Of a stretch of 56,568 nt of DNA, positions 18,101 through 26,785 are shown one piece after another (the first letter of the stretch is position 1; each line of letters starts with the position of its first letter). The stretch covers positions 1 through 56,568 of the forward strand of contig CACFAO010000008.1 in the NCBI GenBank assembly GCA_902564295.1, in the 5' to 3' direction. The notes under the pieces are model-generated. The model had not been told where the DNA came from, did not search any database, and saw only the letters and a program-made list of their open reading frames with translations. A program made the translations under genes and the position numbers. The DNA is from an uncultured Pelagibacteraceae bacterium (GTDB lineage: Bacteria > Pseudomonadota > Alphaproteobacteria > Pelagibacterales > AG-422-B15).

Positions 18101-20173
18101 ATGAGTATATTAAATCTGATTATATTTTCTGGAGTACTATCTATTATTTACGGTTTTTGGGCGGGGAATTCAGTTTTAAAGTCAAACGCTGGTAGTGAAA
18201 AGATGCAAGAAATCTCATCAGCAATTCAAGTTGGTGCACAAGCGTATCTTAATAGACAATATACAACTATTGCAATTGTGGGCGCTGTAATTTGTGTTCT
18301 TTTATATTTATTTTTCAGAGATCTTTGGGTTGTTGGAGGGTATTTAATTGGTGCAATACTCTCTGGTGCGGCAGGATATATTGGAATGATAATATCTGTA
18401 AGAGCAAATGTAAGGACTGCTCAAGCCGCAAGTGAAAGCTTAGGAAAAGGATTAAATGTAGCTTTTAAAGCTGGGGCGGTTACTGGTATGCTTGTTGCTG
18501 GCTTGGCATTACTATCTATATCTGTTTATTATGCAATTTTAGACTCTTACTCAGTTTCTGAAGAAACCCTTAAACATGCTCTTGTTGCATTAGGTTTCGG
18601 TGCTTCTCTTATTTCAATCTTCGCTAGATTAGGTGGTGGAATTTTTACAAAAGGTGCTGATGTAGGTGCTGATCTTGTCGGTAAGGTTGAGGCAGGAATT
18701 CCTGAGGATGATCCAAGAAATCCAGCAGTGATAGCTGACAATGTTGGCGACAATGTCGGAGACTGCGCTGGTATGGCAGCAGATTTATTTGAAACATATG
18801 CGGTTACAATTGTTGCAACAATGGTACTGGCGACTATATTTTTTACTGGTGAAATTGCACATATGATGACCATCTACCCAATGGCAATAGGAGGAAGTTG
18901 TTTAGTGGCCTCAATTATTGGTACCTTTTTTGTAAGACTAGGTTCTTCTCAAAGTATTATGGGCGCTTTGTATAAAGGCTTTATTGCTTCAGCAATACTC
19001 TCTTTAATATTCATTTACCCTGTTACTCAAGTTGTGTTAGGAGATATGTCAAAAGAATTCACATTTGGAAATACATCCTTCACAGGCACTTCGCTCTATA
19101 TTTGCTCAATTATTGGAATTGTTATAACTGGGCTTTTAATTTGGATTACTGAATATTACACAGGTACAAACTATAGACCAGTTCAGAGTGTAGCTAAAGC
19201 TTCAACAACAGGTCATGGTACTAACGTAATTCAAGGACTTGCAGTGTCAATGGAAGCAACAGCTCTTCCAGCATTGGTTATTGTCATTGGTATTGTCATG
19301 ACATTCCAATTAGCCGGTTTGTTTGGGATTGCCATTGCAGTTACAGCTATGCTTGCTTTAGCAGGAATGGTTGTTGCACTTGACGCATATGGTCCAGTGA
19401 CTGATAATGCTGGCGGTATAGCAGAAATGTCGAATTTGAATGAAAATGTAAGAAAGACAACTGATGCACTCGATGCTGTTGGAAATACCACTAAAGCAGT
19501 CACAAAAGGTTATGCAATCGGCTCTGCAGGTTTAGGGGCTTTAGTTTTATTTGCGGCTTATGTTGAGGATCTAAAGCTTATAGAGAGTCTTAAACCAAAC
19601 TTTAGCCTTGAAAATCCATATGTTGTAGTTGGACTTTTAATAGGTGGTTTACTGCCATATCTATTTGCGTCGATGGGAATGATGGCAGTTGGTCGAGCAG
19701 GTGGCGCTGTTGTTGAGGAAGTAAGAAAACAATTTGCTGACAATCCTGGAATTATGACGGGCGATTCAAAGCCTGATTACTCTAGATCAGTTGATATGTT
19801 AACACGATCTGCTATTAAAGAAATGATCATTCCATCAATGCTTCCAGTATTGTCCCCAATTATACTATTCTTATTAGTAACATTTGTTGCAGATCAAAAT
19901 GCTGCAGTATCTGCTGTGGGCGCCATGCTTCTTGGTGTAATCGTAACCGGAATATTTGTTGCAATTTCAATGACCGCCGGTGGCGGAGCATGGGATAATG
20001 CAAAAAAATACGTAGAAGATGGTAACTTTGGTGGAAAAGGATCTGAAGCTCATAAAGCCGCGGTGACGGGTGACACAGTAGGAGACCCTTACAAAGATAC
20101 AGCAGGACCAGCAGTAAATCCTATGATTAAAATTACAAATATAGTTGCATTATTATTATTAGCTGCACTGTGA
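18101..20173 (+). CDS. hppA: Membrane-bound proton-translocating pyrophosphatase, K+-independent
   Basis: Pumps protons with the energy of pyrophosphate hydrolysis. The 690-residue, many-helix protein has the PPi-binding loops [13 protein letters not shown] and [19 protein letters not shown]. The GNTTKA motif (about position 450) carries lysine, the marker of K+-independent enzymes, where K+-dependent ones have alanine. The frame is open upstream to a TTG at 18041, but the ATG at 18101 starts the first helix as in relatives. This pump is common in alphaproteobacteria and would recover energy from the pyrophosphate of biosynthesis. Confidence 0.96.
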   Translation: MSILNLIIFSGVLSIIYGFWAGNSVLKSNAGSEKMQEISSAIQVGAQAYLNRQYTTIAIVGAVICVLLYLFFRDLWVVGGYLIGAILSGAAGYIGMIISVRANVRTAQAASESLGKGLNVAFKAGAVTGMLVAGLALLSISVYYAILDSYSVSEETLKHALVALGFGASLISIFARLGGGIFTKGADVGADLVGKVEAGIPEDDPRNPAVIADNVGDNVGDCAGMAADLFETYAVTIVATMVLATIFFTGEIAHMMTIYPMAIGGSCLVASIIGTFFVRLGSSQSIMGALYKGFIASAILSLIFIYPVTQVVLGDMSKEFTFGNTSFTGTSLYICSIIGIVITGLLIWITEYYTGTNYRPVQSVAKASTTGHGTNVIQGLAVSMEATALPALVIVIGIVMTFQLAGLFGIAIAVTAMLALAGMVVALDAYGPVTDNAGGIAEMSNLNENVRKTTDALDAVGNTTKAVTKGYAIGSAGLGALVLFAAYVEDLKLIESLKPNFSLENPYVVVGLLIGGLLPYLFASMGMMAVGRAGGAVVEEVRKQFADNPGIMTGDSKPDYSRSVDMLTRSAIKEMIIPSMLPVLSPIILFLLVTFVADQNAAVSAVGAMLLGVIVTGIFVAISMTAGGGAWDNAKKYVEDGNFGGKGSEAHKAAVTGDTVGDPYKDTAGPAVNPMIKITNIVALLLLAAL

Positions 20174-20178
20174 TTTTC

Positions 20179-20619
20179 TTACTGACCTCTAGTGAAAGCA
20201 TCATATAGTTGGTCAGTAATTCCATAAGCATCCCTTCTTATTTTTGTCTTTTCAGTTGCAAAAGCAATCTTATTAAAATCTTTTTCAGTAAGTATAGTTT
20301 TTTCGATTAATACGCCTGTTTCATCAAAAACAAATCTATGTATGTTTTGAAATAGGAGCGGGTCTTCTTCAAAAACTTTTTTTTCTTTTAAAGATAATAG
20401 GTAGATCCATACTTGATTAATATCCTGTATTTCTATAGAAGGAGAGCCCATAACTCTGTAAATTTCATCTCTTGAAGTTAATTGGACTTCAAATTTAGTC
20501 ATTTTTTCTGAAGAAATGAGAAAGTCGTCTAGTAGATAACCATGTTGCTTATTTATAGGAGAGCAACTATATAAGATAATTAAAACAAACAAAATTTTTA
20601 AGTATTTAATTGTTCTCAT
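20179..20619 (-). CDS. bamE: Outer membrane assembly lipoprotein BamE (SmpA/OmlA family)
   Basis: A 146-residue lipoprotein: hydrophobic signal, lipobox ILYSC with cysteine 19, then a SmpA/OmlA domain with the typical SRDEIYRVMGSPS helix-turn and QVWIYLLS strand. BamE helps the BAM complex insert beta-barrel proteins. Its ATG shares two bases with the ATG of the divergent neighbour (CATG at 20617-20620), so each gene's leader and promoter must lie inside the other coding sequence. The pairing with the cytochrome bc1 chaperone gene is the standard alphaproteobacterial arrangement. Confidence 0.87.
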   Translation of the reverse strand: MRTIKYLKILFVLIILYSCSPINKQHGYLLDDFLISSEKMTKFEVQLTSRDEIYRVMGSPSIEIQDINQVWIYLLSLKEKKVFEEDPLLFQNIHRFVFDETGVLIEKTILTEKDFNKIAFATEKTKIRRDAYGITDQLYDAFTRGQ

Positions 20620-21148
20620 GTTATTTAAAAATCAAAATAAGATAGCTGAAAAAATCTATCAGAATATTGTCGAAATATCGAGATCAAAATTTTTTTACAT
20701 CGATTATGAATTGGATGATACCTTTGAGACAAGATTTGATTTGATTATATTTCATGCCTTTATGATTTTCTACTTTTATAAGGACAAAGAGATCAATAAA
20801 TCATCAATTTCACAAAGTTTATTTGACCACATGTTTAACGACTTTGAGAATAATCTAAGAGAGATGGGATTTGGAGATATTGCTGTAAACAAAAAAATGA
20901 AACTTTTTATAAGGGCATTTTATGGCAGATTAGCGCAATATAGCAAAAGTATTGATCTTATAAAAAATGAAGATGATAAAACATTGCTTGAGCAAACAAT
21001 CTTAAATAATATATTTAAAGGTAACTCATCAGGAAAAAAAAATATAAACATGTTCGTAGAATATATAACAAATAACATTAATAATTTTCAGAGCAAAACT
21101 GAGAGTGAGAATATTGAATGTAATTTCGATTTTATAACATTTGGTTGA
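20618..21148 (+). CDS. Ubiquinol-cytochrome c chaperone family protein (CBP3/UQCC1-like)
   Basis: 176 residues matching the bacterial relatives of mitochondrial Cbp3/UQCC1, which help make cytochrome b of complex III. Recognisable segments are FDLIIFHAFMIF, LFDHMFNDFENNLREMGFGD and the KKMKLFIRAFYGRL helix. No membrane segment or signal. The start ATG overlaps that of bamE on the other strand. In relatives a DUF177 gene usually lies between this gene and plsX; here plsX follows after six bases. Confidence 0.85.
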   Translation: MLFKNQNKIAEKIYQNIVEISRSKFFYIDYELDDTFETRFDLIIFHAFMIFYFYKDKEINKSSISQSLFDHMFNDFENNLREMGFGDIAVNKKMKLFIRAFYGRLAQYSKSIDLIKNEDDKTLLEQTILNNIFKGNSSGKKNINMFVEYITNNINNFQSKTESENIECNFDFITFG

Positions 21149-21154
21149 AAGATT

Positions 21155-22189
21155 TTGACTAAAATTTTTAAATTAGCAGTTGATATGTTGGGTAGTGAAA
21201 CAAAGACCCTAGAAATTCTAAAAGGCCTAGAGCAATCTTTATTAAGAAATATAAATTATAAATTTTATTTATTTGGCAATAAAAATTCTATAATTAAAAA
21301 TATCAGAAGATTTAAAAAACTTCAAAATGCATGTCAAATAATTGATTGCAAGGAAAGCATAACAATGAATGACAAGCCCTCTGATATTATTAAGTCGAAG
21401 ACATTCTCAAGTATGCACCAAGCTATAAAATCTACTCAAGCGAATGAAACGGATGCTGTTCTATCATTCGGAAATACTGGAGCTTTGATGACCTTGTCAT
21501 TATTAAATATCAAAACACTACCTGAAATTAAGCGCCCATCTATCGCTTCAATATGGCCAAATATGAAAGGTGAGTCAATTGTATTAGATCTTGGAGCAAA
21601 TACAAAGCTTAGCTCAAAGTATCTTATTGATAATGCAATACTTGGCTCAAGTTTGGCGAATATTATACTAAAGATAGATACGCCTTCAATAGGTTTATTA
21701 AATGTAGGAAGTGAGGAAATTAAAGGAAATGAAGAAATTAAGAATGCTTCTGATCGGCTTAGAGAACTTAGCAATTTGGAGTTAATAAATTATTATGGAT
21801 ATATAGAGGGAAATGATATTTCAATTGGCAAAACAAATGTAATAGTTACAGATGGATTTACTGGTAATATAGCTCTAAAAACAGCAGAAGGAACTGCTAA
21901 ACTTTTTCAAAGCCACTTGAATAGTGCTTATAAAAGCTCATTAATATCAAAGATTGGGTATTTGTTGTCTTCATTATCTCTTAGATCTGTAAAAGAAAGA
22001 TTAGATCCAAGAGTACATAATTGCGGAATTTTTATGGGATTAAACTCCCTCGTAGTAAAGTGTCATGGACAATCTGAATTTAAGGGCGTTTCATATGCTG
22101 CAGATATTATTTATTCCCTTCTTCAAAATGACGTAAATGATAGAATAAAGAATTATGTAATAGATATACAAAGAAAGATAGCTATTTAA
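21155..22189 (+). CDS. plsX: Phosphate acyltransferase PlsX
   Basis: Forms acyl-phosphate from acyl-ACP for phospholipid synthesis. The 344-residue protein shows the family N-terminus (KLAVDMLGSE, a variant of the usual ALDAMGGD), SFGNTGALM and the ALKTAEGTAKLF segment. The start is TTG at 21155; the residues before VDMLGSE are needed for the first strand, so the internal ATG at VDM is not used. The usual downstream fabH is absent; ihfA comes next. Confidence 0.93.
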   Translation: MTKIFKLAVDMLGSETKTLEILKGLEQSLLRNINYKFYLFGNKNSIIKNIRRFKKLQNACQIIDCKESITMNDKPSDIIKSKTFSSMHQAIKSTQANETDAVLSFGNTGALMTLSLLNIKTLPEIKRPSIASIWPNMKGESIVLDLGANTKLSSKYLIDNAILGSSLANIILKIDTPSIGLLNVGSEEIKGNEEIKNASDRLRELSNLELINYYGYIEGNDISIGKTNVIVTDGFTGNIALKTAEGTAKLFQSHLNSAYKSSLISKIGYLLSSLSLRSVKERLDPRVHNCGIFMGLNSLVVKCHGQSEFKGVSYAADIIYSLLQNDVNDRIKNYVIDIQRKIAI

Positions 22190-22249
22190 CCTGTAAAAAA
22201 AGTAATTAATATATTGTTATAAGCCATTAATTTTATATAATTTTTACAT

Positions 22250-22567
22250 ATGGACAAAACCACCACTAGATCTACCTTAAGTGAAGCTGTATTCAAGAAT
22301 GTAGGTCTTTCTAGAAATGAGTCTGCTACGCTAGTAGACTCAGTTTTTGGCGAAATATTAAAAAGTTTAATTAGTGGAGATGATGTAAAAATTTCTTCAT
22401 TTGGCACATTTGTTGTAAGGCAAAAAAAAGAAAGAATTGGAAGAAATCCAAAAACTGGACAAGAAGTTCCTATAACTGCAAGAAGTGTGGTTACGTTTCG
22501 TGCTTCTAATGTATTGAAGTCAAAAGTTAATTCTAAAAATAAAATGAATATAAAGGGTATAAATTAA
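22250..22567 (+). CDS. ihfA: Integration host factor subunit alpha
   Basis: HU/IHF-family DNA-bending protein, 105 residues. Seen are the helix-rich dimerisation half and the DNA-inserting arm [20 protein letters not shown] then [15 protein letters not shown]. The [10 protein letters not shown] arm and location next to plsX and merR fit the alpha subunit rather than HU or the beta subunit. It directly abuts the merR-family gene (adjacent base). Confidence 0.93.
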   Translation: MDKTTTRSTLSEAVFKNVGLSRNESATLVDSVFGEILKSLISGDDVKISSFGTFVVRQKKERIGRNPKTGQEVPITARSVVTFRASNVLKSKVNSKNKMNIKGIN

Positions 22568-22993
22568 ATGAGCTCAAAGTCACCCGAAGCTTTCAGGACT
22601 ATTAGTGAAGTGTCAAAAGATTTGTCCCTACCTCAACATGTCCTAAGATTCTGGGAAACAAAATTTGTACAAATTAAACCAATTAAAAGAGGTGGTGGTC
22701 GAAGGTATTATAGACCTGAAGATGTAAGGTTACTTAAGGGAATCAAGAGTCTTTTATATAATGATGGATATACTATTAGAGGAGTTCAAAAAGTAATCAA
22801 AGAAAATGGTACAAAAAAATTATTAAATAATGATATTGACAATAAACCCTTTACAGAAATTACAAAAGATAATAATGATCCTTTAACTCAACAAAGCTAC
22901 TCTAAGTACTCCATCAACGAGACCAAACGAAAAAAGCTTATGAATGTATTGGATGACTTGGTTAAATTAAGAAAGAATCTTGACAATAAATAA
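22568..22993 (+). CDS. MerR-family transcriptional regulator
   Basis: 141 residues with an N-terminal winged helix-turn-helix ([40 protein letters not shown]) of the MerR superfamily. This particular gene sits downstream of ihfA in most alphaproteobacteria; its targets are not known. The C-terminal half is a short lysine-rich helix with no metal-binding cysteines, so it is not a metal sensor. Its TAA stop shares a base with the rpmG start (TAATG). Confidence 0.88.
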   Translation: MSSKSPEAFRTISEVSKDLSLPQHVLRFWETKFVQIKPIKRGGGRRYYRPEDVRLLKGIKSLLYNDGYTIRGVQKVIKENGTKKLLNNDIDNKPFTEITKDNNDPLTQQSYSKYSINETKRKKLMNVLDDLVKLRKNLDNK

Positions 22994-23184
22994 TGGCAAA
23001 GAAATCAACAGTTAAAGTTCGTCTTGTTCCAGAAGAAAAAACTGATAGCAAGTTTTATTATTATGCTAAAAAACCAACTTCAGGTTTGAAGGCAAAAGAT
23101 AAATTAAGAATGAAGAAATATAATCCCTCTACGAAGAAACACGAGTGGTTTATCGAAAAAAAATTACCACCTCATAGTAAGTAA
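22993..23184 (+). CDS. rpmG: 50S ribosomal protein L33
   Basis: 63-residue basic protein beginning [15 protein letters not shown] with FYYYAKKP and MKKYNPSTKKHEWF, the L33 pattern. The cysteine pairs of zinc-binding L33 are absent, so it is the cysteine-free type. The C-terminus (KKLPPHSK) runs a few residues longer than the short bacterial forms. It converges on the chorismate mutase gene with no gap. Confidence 0.9.
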   Translation: MAKKSTVKVRLVPEEKTDSKFYYYAKKPTSGLKAKDKLRMKKYNPSTKKHEWFIEKKLPPHSK

Positions 23185-23478
23185 CTACTTCTTAAAATTT
23201 TTCTTTTCAAAATCAATAAAGTTCTTAATGATTGATACCCATATATCACTAATTAGCTTTGGGTTACCACCAATGCTTTTCGCATGACTTGCAATTTTCC
23301 TTTTGATTTGATTGATTCTTTTTATATCGACAATTTCAGATTTTTTTGTTTTTAGCTCAAGAGCTTTATTTACCAATTTAGACCTTCTCACCATCAATGG
23401 TAATAGCTTAGAGTCGACTTTATCGATTTTAATTCTTATTTCCTTCATTTTGTATGAGTTGTTTTTTTTTCTAATCAT
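23185..23478 (-). CDS. Chorismate mutase, AroQ type
   Basis: A 97-residue all-helical protein with the AroQ pattern: IRIKIDKVDSKLLPLMVRR in helix 1 with active-site arginines, a lysine in ALELKTKKS, then D-x-x-R and an isoleucine-rich last helix (DIWVSIIKNFIDFEKK). It would convert chorismate to prephenate for phenylalanine and tyrosine. The native start may be the ATG at 23448 (KEIRIKI) rather than 23478; the longer form overlaps the upstream DUF2842 gene by four bases, which favours coupling. Confidence 0.8.
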   Translation of the reverse strand: MIRKKNNSYKMKEIRIKIDKVDSKLLPLMVRRSKLVNKALELKTKKSEIVDIKRINQIKRKIASHAKSIGGNPKLISDIWVSIIKNFIDFEKKNFKK

Positions 23479-23669
23479 TTTTTTTTAAACGGTCTTAAAA
23501 TATACATTGATGGAAATACCCAAACTATACCTAAAATGAAATACACAATAAATTCAATTAGCCAATTATTAAAGTTGATTTTAATTAAAAAAGCCATAAC
23601 TAATAGACAATATAAAAACATCATAAGTATGAATAGTACAATACTGAATAACTTTTTTGTATTTTGCAT
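23475..23669 (-). CDS. DUF2842 small membrane protein
   Basis: 64 residues with two membrane helices (about 8-31 and 37-57) ending in a short basic tail, with the FILGIVWVFPSMYILRPF segment that matches the alphaproteobacterial DUF2842 family. Function unknown. In many alphaproteobacteria it lies beside the heme A synthase gene, as here: its ATG is 18 bases from the proposed start of ctaA/COX15 on the other strand. Confidence 0.78.
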   Translation of the reverse strand: MQNTKKLFSIVLFILMMFLYCLLVMAFLIKINFNNWLIEFIVYFILGIVWVFPSMYILRPFKKK

Positions 23670-23687
23670 GTTAAATACTTAATTATT

Positions 23688-24731
23688 ATGATAATGAAAA
23701 TCAACACTTTTTCAATTTGGTTATTGTCTCTAACAATATCTATTTGTGTAATAATACTTATTGGTGGTTATACTAGAATTTCTGACTCAGGTCTTTCAAT
23801 AACAGAATGGTTGCCAATCACAGGAGTAATGTACCCCCTCAATGATATGCAATGGCAGGTAGAATTCAATAAATACCAAAAAATTGATGAGTTTATGCTT
23901 GTTAATAGTGCAATGACACTCAAAGAATTTAAATTTATATATTTTTGGGAGTGGTTTCATAGGTTTTTTGCTAGACTGGTTGGTATAATATACTTAGTTC
24001 CTTTGTTTTTTTTGTTAATAAAAAACAAAATACATAGAAATTACTTAAGAAGAATATTTTTAATAGGGTTTCTTTTAGGAGTACAAGCTGTAATTGGCTG
24101 GTACATGGTTAAGAGTGGCCTTGTTGGAAGAGTTGATGTAAGTCAATATCGCTTAGCATTACATTTAACGATGGCGTTTATTATTTTGGGAATTACTTTT
24201 CAAACATTCCTAGAACACTCTATCAAAAATTTAGAAAAAAAGAATTTTGAATATAATTCAATTAATGAATTTTCATTATTATTATTATTAATATTTGTTT
24301 TTCTTCAAATTGCCTATGGAGCATTTGTTTCTGGCACCCACTCAGGGTTACTGTATAACACTTGGCCAATGTATAATGGAAATATCTTTCCTTATGTTGA
24401 AAATAATAGTTTGAGAGGTATTATAAATTTTTTTGAAACTGGAGAATATATCTTATTTGCTCATCGAACGTTCGCATTCTTTATTTGTTTATTAGTAATT
24501 TATGTAAATTTTTTAAATTTCAAAAAAAATGATTTTTTAAAAATAGACTATTTATTATTAGCATTTAATGTAACTTTCATATTTCAGATTTTGTTAGGTA
24601 TTCTGATGACGTTCAAAAATATTCCATGGACCCTTGCTCTAGCTCACCAAGGAAATGCAATTATTTTGTTTTTGATAACAATTTCAATGTGGATGTTGAG
24701 TAAAAAGTCTCTTCAAATAATCATGCCATGA
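23688..24731 (+). CDS. ctaA: Heme A synthase (COX15/CtaA)
   Basis: Oxidises the C8 methyl of heme O to make heme A for aa3-type cytochrome c oxidase. The ~347-residue integral membrane protein has GGYTRISDSGLSITEW and FWEWFHRFFARLVG, with heme-ligand histidines also in ALHLTMAF, FAHRTFAF and LAHQGNAI. This is the type 2 COX15 form of alphaproteobacteria and mitochondria. The frame runs up to a TTG at 23664, which would overlap the divergent gene; the ATG at 23688 (or 23694) is preferred. Its stop lies inside a terminator hairpin. Confidence 0.94.
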   Translation: MIMKINTFSIWLLSLTISICVIILIGGYTRISDSGLSITEWLPITGVMYPLNDMQWQVEFNKYQKIDEFMLVNSAMTLKEFKFIYFWEWFHRFFARLVGIIYLVPLFFLLIKNKIHRNYLRRIFLIGFLLGVQAVIGWYMVKSGLVGRVDVSQYRLALHLTMAFIILGITFQTFLEHSIKNLEKKNFEYNSINEFSLLLLLIFVFLQIAYGAFVSGTHSGLLYNTWPMYNGNIFPYVENNSLRGIINFFETGEYILFAHRTFAFFICLLVIYVNFLNFKKNDFLKIDYLLLAFNVTFIFQILLGILMTFKNIPWTLALAHQGNAIILFLITISMWMLSKKSLQIIMP

Positions 24732-24745
24732 AGAGACTTTCTTTC
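24704..24745. terminator. Bidirectional intrinsic terminator between ctaA and metY
   Basis: A 12-base perfect inverted repeat (AAAGTCTCTTCA at 24704-24715 and TGAAGAGACTTT at 24729-24740) with a 13-base loop. The right arm is followed by TTTCTTTCC on the + strand; on the - strand the stem is followed by a short T run, so it can serve both converging genes. The ctaA stop codon (24729-24731) lies at the start of the right arm. Confidence 0.75.
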
Positions 24746-24751
24746 CGCATT

Positions 24752-26065
24752 TTATGCTGCGTCTAAAGCATTTTTAAGATCTTCGATAATATCATCAATA
24801 TGTTCAATGCCTATTGATAGTCTGACATAACTAGGATTCACACCTGCAGATTCCATATCCTCATCTGACAATTGAGAGTGAGTTGTTGAAGCTGGATGTA
24901 TAGCCAAGCTTCGGGCATCTCCAATATTAGCAACATGATAGAACATATTTAAATTATTAATGAACTTCTCACCACTGGCCTTACCCCCTTTAAGTTCAAT
25001 GCCACATAGAGCGCCGTGACCTCCCTTAAGGTATTTGTTAGCCCTTTCTCCAGCCTCACCTTCATCTAAGCCAGCATATATAACCCTTGAGACCTTATTA
25101 TGATTGGATAAATATTCAGCTACCTTAGCCGCGTTAGAACAGTGCTTTTCCATTCTTAAAGAAACAGTTTCTAATCCCTGAATTATTTGAAACGCACTTT
25201 GTGGTGGGAGAGCAGGACCAAGGTCCCTTAATCCTACAAATCTTGCTCTTACGATATATGCTATAGGACCAACTGCCTTCGCAAACTCAGTCCAAACCAT
25301 ACCGTGATAGCTTGGATCAGGGTTATTTAACATAGGTTGTCTTTTAGGGTCTTTAGCCCAATCAAACTTTCCACTGTCGACAATTATTCCCCCAATAGTC
25401 GTACCATGACCACCTATGAATTTTGTAAGTGAATGTACAACGATAGTTGCACCGTGTTCGATCGGCTTGCAGATTACTGGCGCTGCAGTATTGTCTACAA
25501 TAAGCGGAATATTATATTCATCCCCAATATCAGCAACCTCCCTAATAGGAAAGACTTTTAGTTTTGGATTTGGTAAAGTTTCAGCATAATAAGCACGTGT
25601 ATTATCGTCTGTCATTTTTCTAAAACTCTCAGGATCTGTTGGATCAGCAAACCGAACTTCAATACCTAAATCTTTCATTGTGTTGGCAAATAAATTCCAT
25701 GTTCCACCATATAAATCTGTTGAACTAACAATATTATCTCCAGCTTTTACAAGGTTTTGAATGCTTAACATTGAAGCAGATTGACCCGAACTAACACATA
25801 ATGCTCCCACGCCCCCTTCCATTGCTGCAACCCTTTTTTCAAGAACATCTACAGTTGGATTCATTATTCTTGTGTAAATATTACCAAAATCCTTTGCTCC
25901 AAATAAGTTGGCTGCGTGTTCAGTATTATGAAACTGATATGACGTTGTTTGATATATTGGGACAGCTACTGACGTAGTAGAAGGATCACTTCTATAATCT
26001 CCTCCATGCAACGCAATAGTTTCAGGATTTACAGAGTCTGCTGGATTAAATTTATTTTTTGCCAT
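24752..26065 (-). CDS. metY: O-acetylhomoserine aminocarboxypropyltransferase (O-acetylhomoserine sulfhydrylase)
   Basis: PLP enzyme that makes homocysteine from O-acetylhomoserine and sulfide, the direct sulfhydrylation route to methionine. About 437 residues; the PLP lysine motif is VHSLTKFIGGHGTTIGG and the N-terminus NPETIALHGGDYRSDP is typical of MetY. The frame extends to 26107, but the ATG at 26065 has an AGAGG ribosome site seven bases upstream and matches relatives. A riboswitch-like leader with an intrinsic terminator precedes it, so expression is probably reduced by S-adenosylmethionine. Confidence 0.94.
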   Translation of the reverse strand: MAKNKFNPADSVNPETIALHGGDYRSDPSTTSVAVPIYQTTSYQFHNTEHAANLFGAKDFGNIYTRIMNPTVDVLEKRVAAMEGGVGALCVSSGQSASMLSIQNLVKAGDNIVSSTDLYGGTWNLFANTMKDLGIEVRFADPTDPESFRKMTDDNTRAYYAETLPNPKLKVFPIREVADIGDEYNIPLIVDNTAAPVICKPIEHGATIVVHSLTKFIGGHGTTIGGIIVDSGKFDWAKDPKRQPMLNNPDPSYHGMVWTEFAKAVGPIAYIVRARFVGLRDLGPALPPQSAFQIIQGLETVSLRMEKHCSNAAKVAEYLSNHNKVSRVIYAGLDEGEAGERANKYLKGGHGALCGIELKGGKASGEKFINNLNMFYHVANIGDARSLAIHPASTTHSQLSDEDMESAGVNPSYVRLSIGIEHIDDIIEDLKNALDAA

Positions 26066-26099
26066 TTTTTTACCTCTATTTAAAATTCTACGAGTTTCT

Positions 26100-26136
26100 G
26101 CAAACAAAAGAGCCGCATCATATATTATGTGCGGCT
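26100..26136 (-). terminator. Intrinsic terminator in the metY leader (attenuator)
   Basis: On the - strand a perfect 7-base stem, AGCCGCA (26136-26130) and TGCGGCT (26117-26111), encloses a 12-base AT-rich loop and is followed by CTTTTGTTT. It sits between the aptamer-like element and the metY ribosome site, so it would end transcription before the gene. The 5' arm CCGCA can alternatively pair with TGCGG inside the upstream aptamer. Confidence 0.8.
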
Positions 26137-26180
26137 GGTGGCTTAGCTGTTTAAGTCCGCAAGCTGCATTAAACTCGACA
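26137..26180 (-). promoter_or_regulatory. Candidate SAM-II-like (SAM-alpha) riboswitch aptamer upstream of metY
   Basis: The leader RNA reads, in pieces, GUCGAGUUUAAUGCAGCUUGC, then GGACUUAAACAGCUAAGCC. It combines a UUUAA segment, a CUUGC, UUAAAC and GCUAA in the order and spacing recalled for SAM-II aptamers, which regulate methionine genes in alphaproteobacteria. GUUUAA and UUAAAC can also pair perfectly. The P1 helix is weak (GUC/GAC), so the class could instead be the related marine SAM-V or a diverged member. Position before metY and an attenuator supports SAM control; no covariance search was possible. Confidence 0.62.
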
Positions 26181-26189
26181 ATATATTGA

Positions 26190-26220
26190 ATAACACTCTA
26201 AGGCTTATGTAAAGTGTTAT
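26190..26220. promoter_or_regulatory. Inverted repeat ATAACACT-N15-AGTGTTAT at the metY promoter
   Basis: Two perfect 8-base half sites (26190-26197 and 26213-26220) separated by 15 bases, about 120 bases upstream of metY. On the - strand the repeat spans CTTTACA, a possible -35 element. This could be an operator for a dimeric regulator, or simply a chance palindrome in AT-rich DNA; there is no T run to make it a terminator. Confidence 0.4.
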
Positions 26221-26283
26221 AATTTAAATAGTATAATAATACCATTATTTAAATAACTGAAATAATTAAATAAATATATATTA

Positions 26284-26310
26284 TTGACATGCATCGCTGT
26301 GTTGTCTAAT
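26284..26310 (+). promoter_or_regulatory. Possible promoter of rplM-rpsI
   Basis: A perfect TTGACA (26284-26289) is followed after 15 bases by TCTAAT (26305-26310), a five-of-six match to the -10 consensus, ten bases before the rplM ATG at 26321. The spacing is short for a sigma-70 promoter. If used, the mRNA would have almost no leader. Weak evidence on its own. Confidence 0.35.
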
Positions 26311-26320
26311 AAACTACATC

Positions 26321-26785
26321 ATGACTACATCTAAGATACTAAAGCAAACTACGTCTCTAAGAAAAGAAGACATAAAAAAGGAATGGCTGCTAATAGACGC
26401 AAAGGATATTGTCTTGGGAAGACTTGCAACAAACGTATCGAACATTTTAAGAGGTAAGCATAAACCAACCTATACTCCGCATGTAGATTGCGGTGATAAT
26501 GTGGTCATCATTAATGCTGAAAAAATTAAGCTTACAGGTAAAAAGCTCGAAGACAAAACTTATTATAGGCACACAGGATATCCCGGTGGAATTAAAGCCA
26601 TCAACGCTAGAAAAATATTAGAGGGGCAATTCCCTGACAGACTAGTCAGAATGGCCGTTAAAAGAATGATACCGAAAGGACCACTCGGAAGAAAGCAACT
26701 ATCTAATATGAAGGTATATGTAGGCGACAAACACCCTCATGAAGCTCAAAACCCAAAGATATTTAACATGCAGGAAGTGGTCTAA
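26321..26785 (+). CDS. rplM: 50S ribosomal protein L13
   Basis: 154 residues with the L13 pattern: [17 protein letters not shown], then [18 protein letters not shown], the HTGYPGG loop and [16 protein letters not shown]. An early assembling large-subunit protein. The rpsI start follows the stop directly, the universal rplM-rpsI pair. A divergent metY leader lies upstream. Confidence 0.97.
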   Translation: MTTSKILKQTTSLRKEDIKKEWLLIDAKDIVLGRLATNVSNILRGKHKPTYTPHVDCGDNVVIINAEKIKLTGKKLEDKTYYRHTGYPGGIKAINARKILEGQFPDRLVRMAVKRMIPKGPLGRKQLSNMKVYVGDKHPHEAQNPKIFNMQEVV

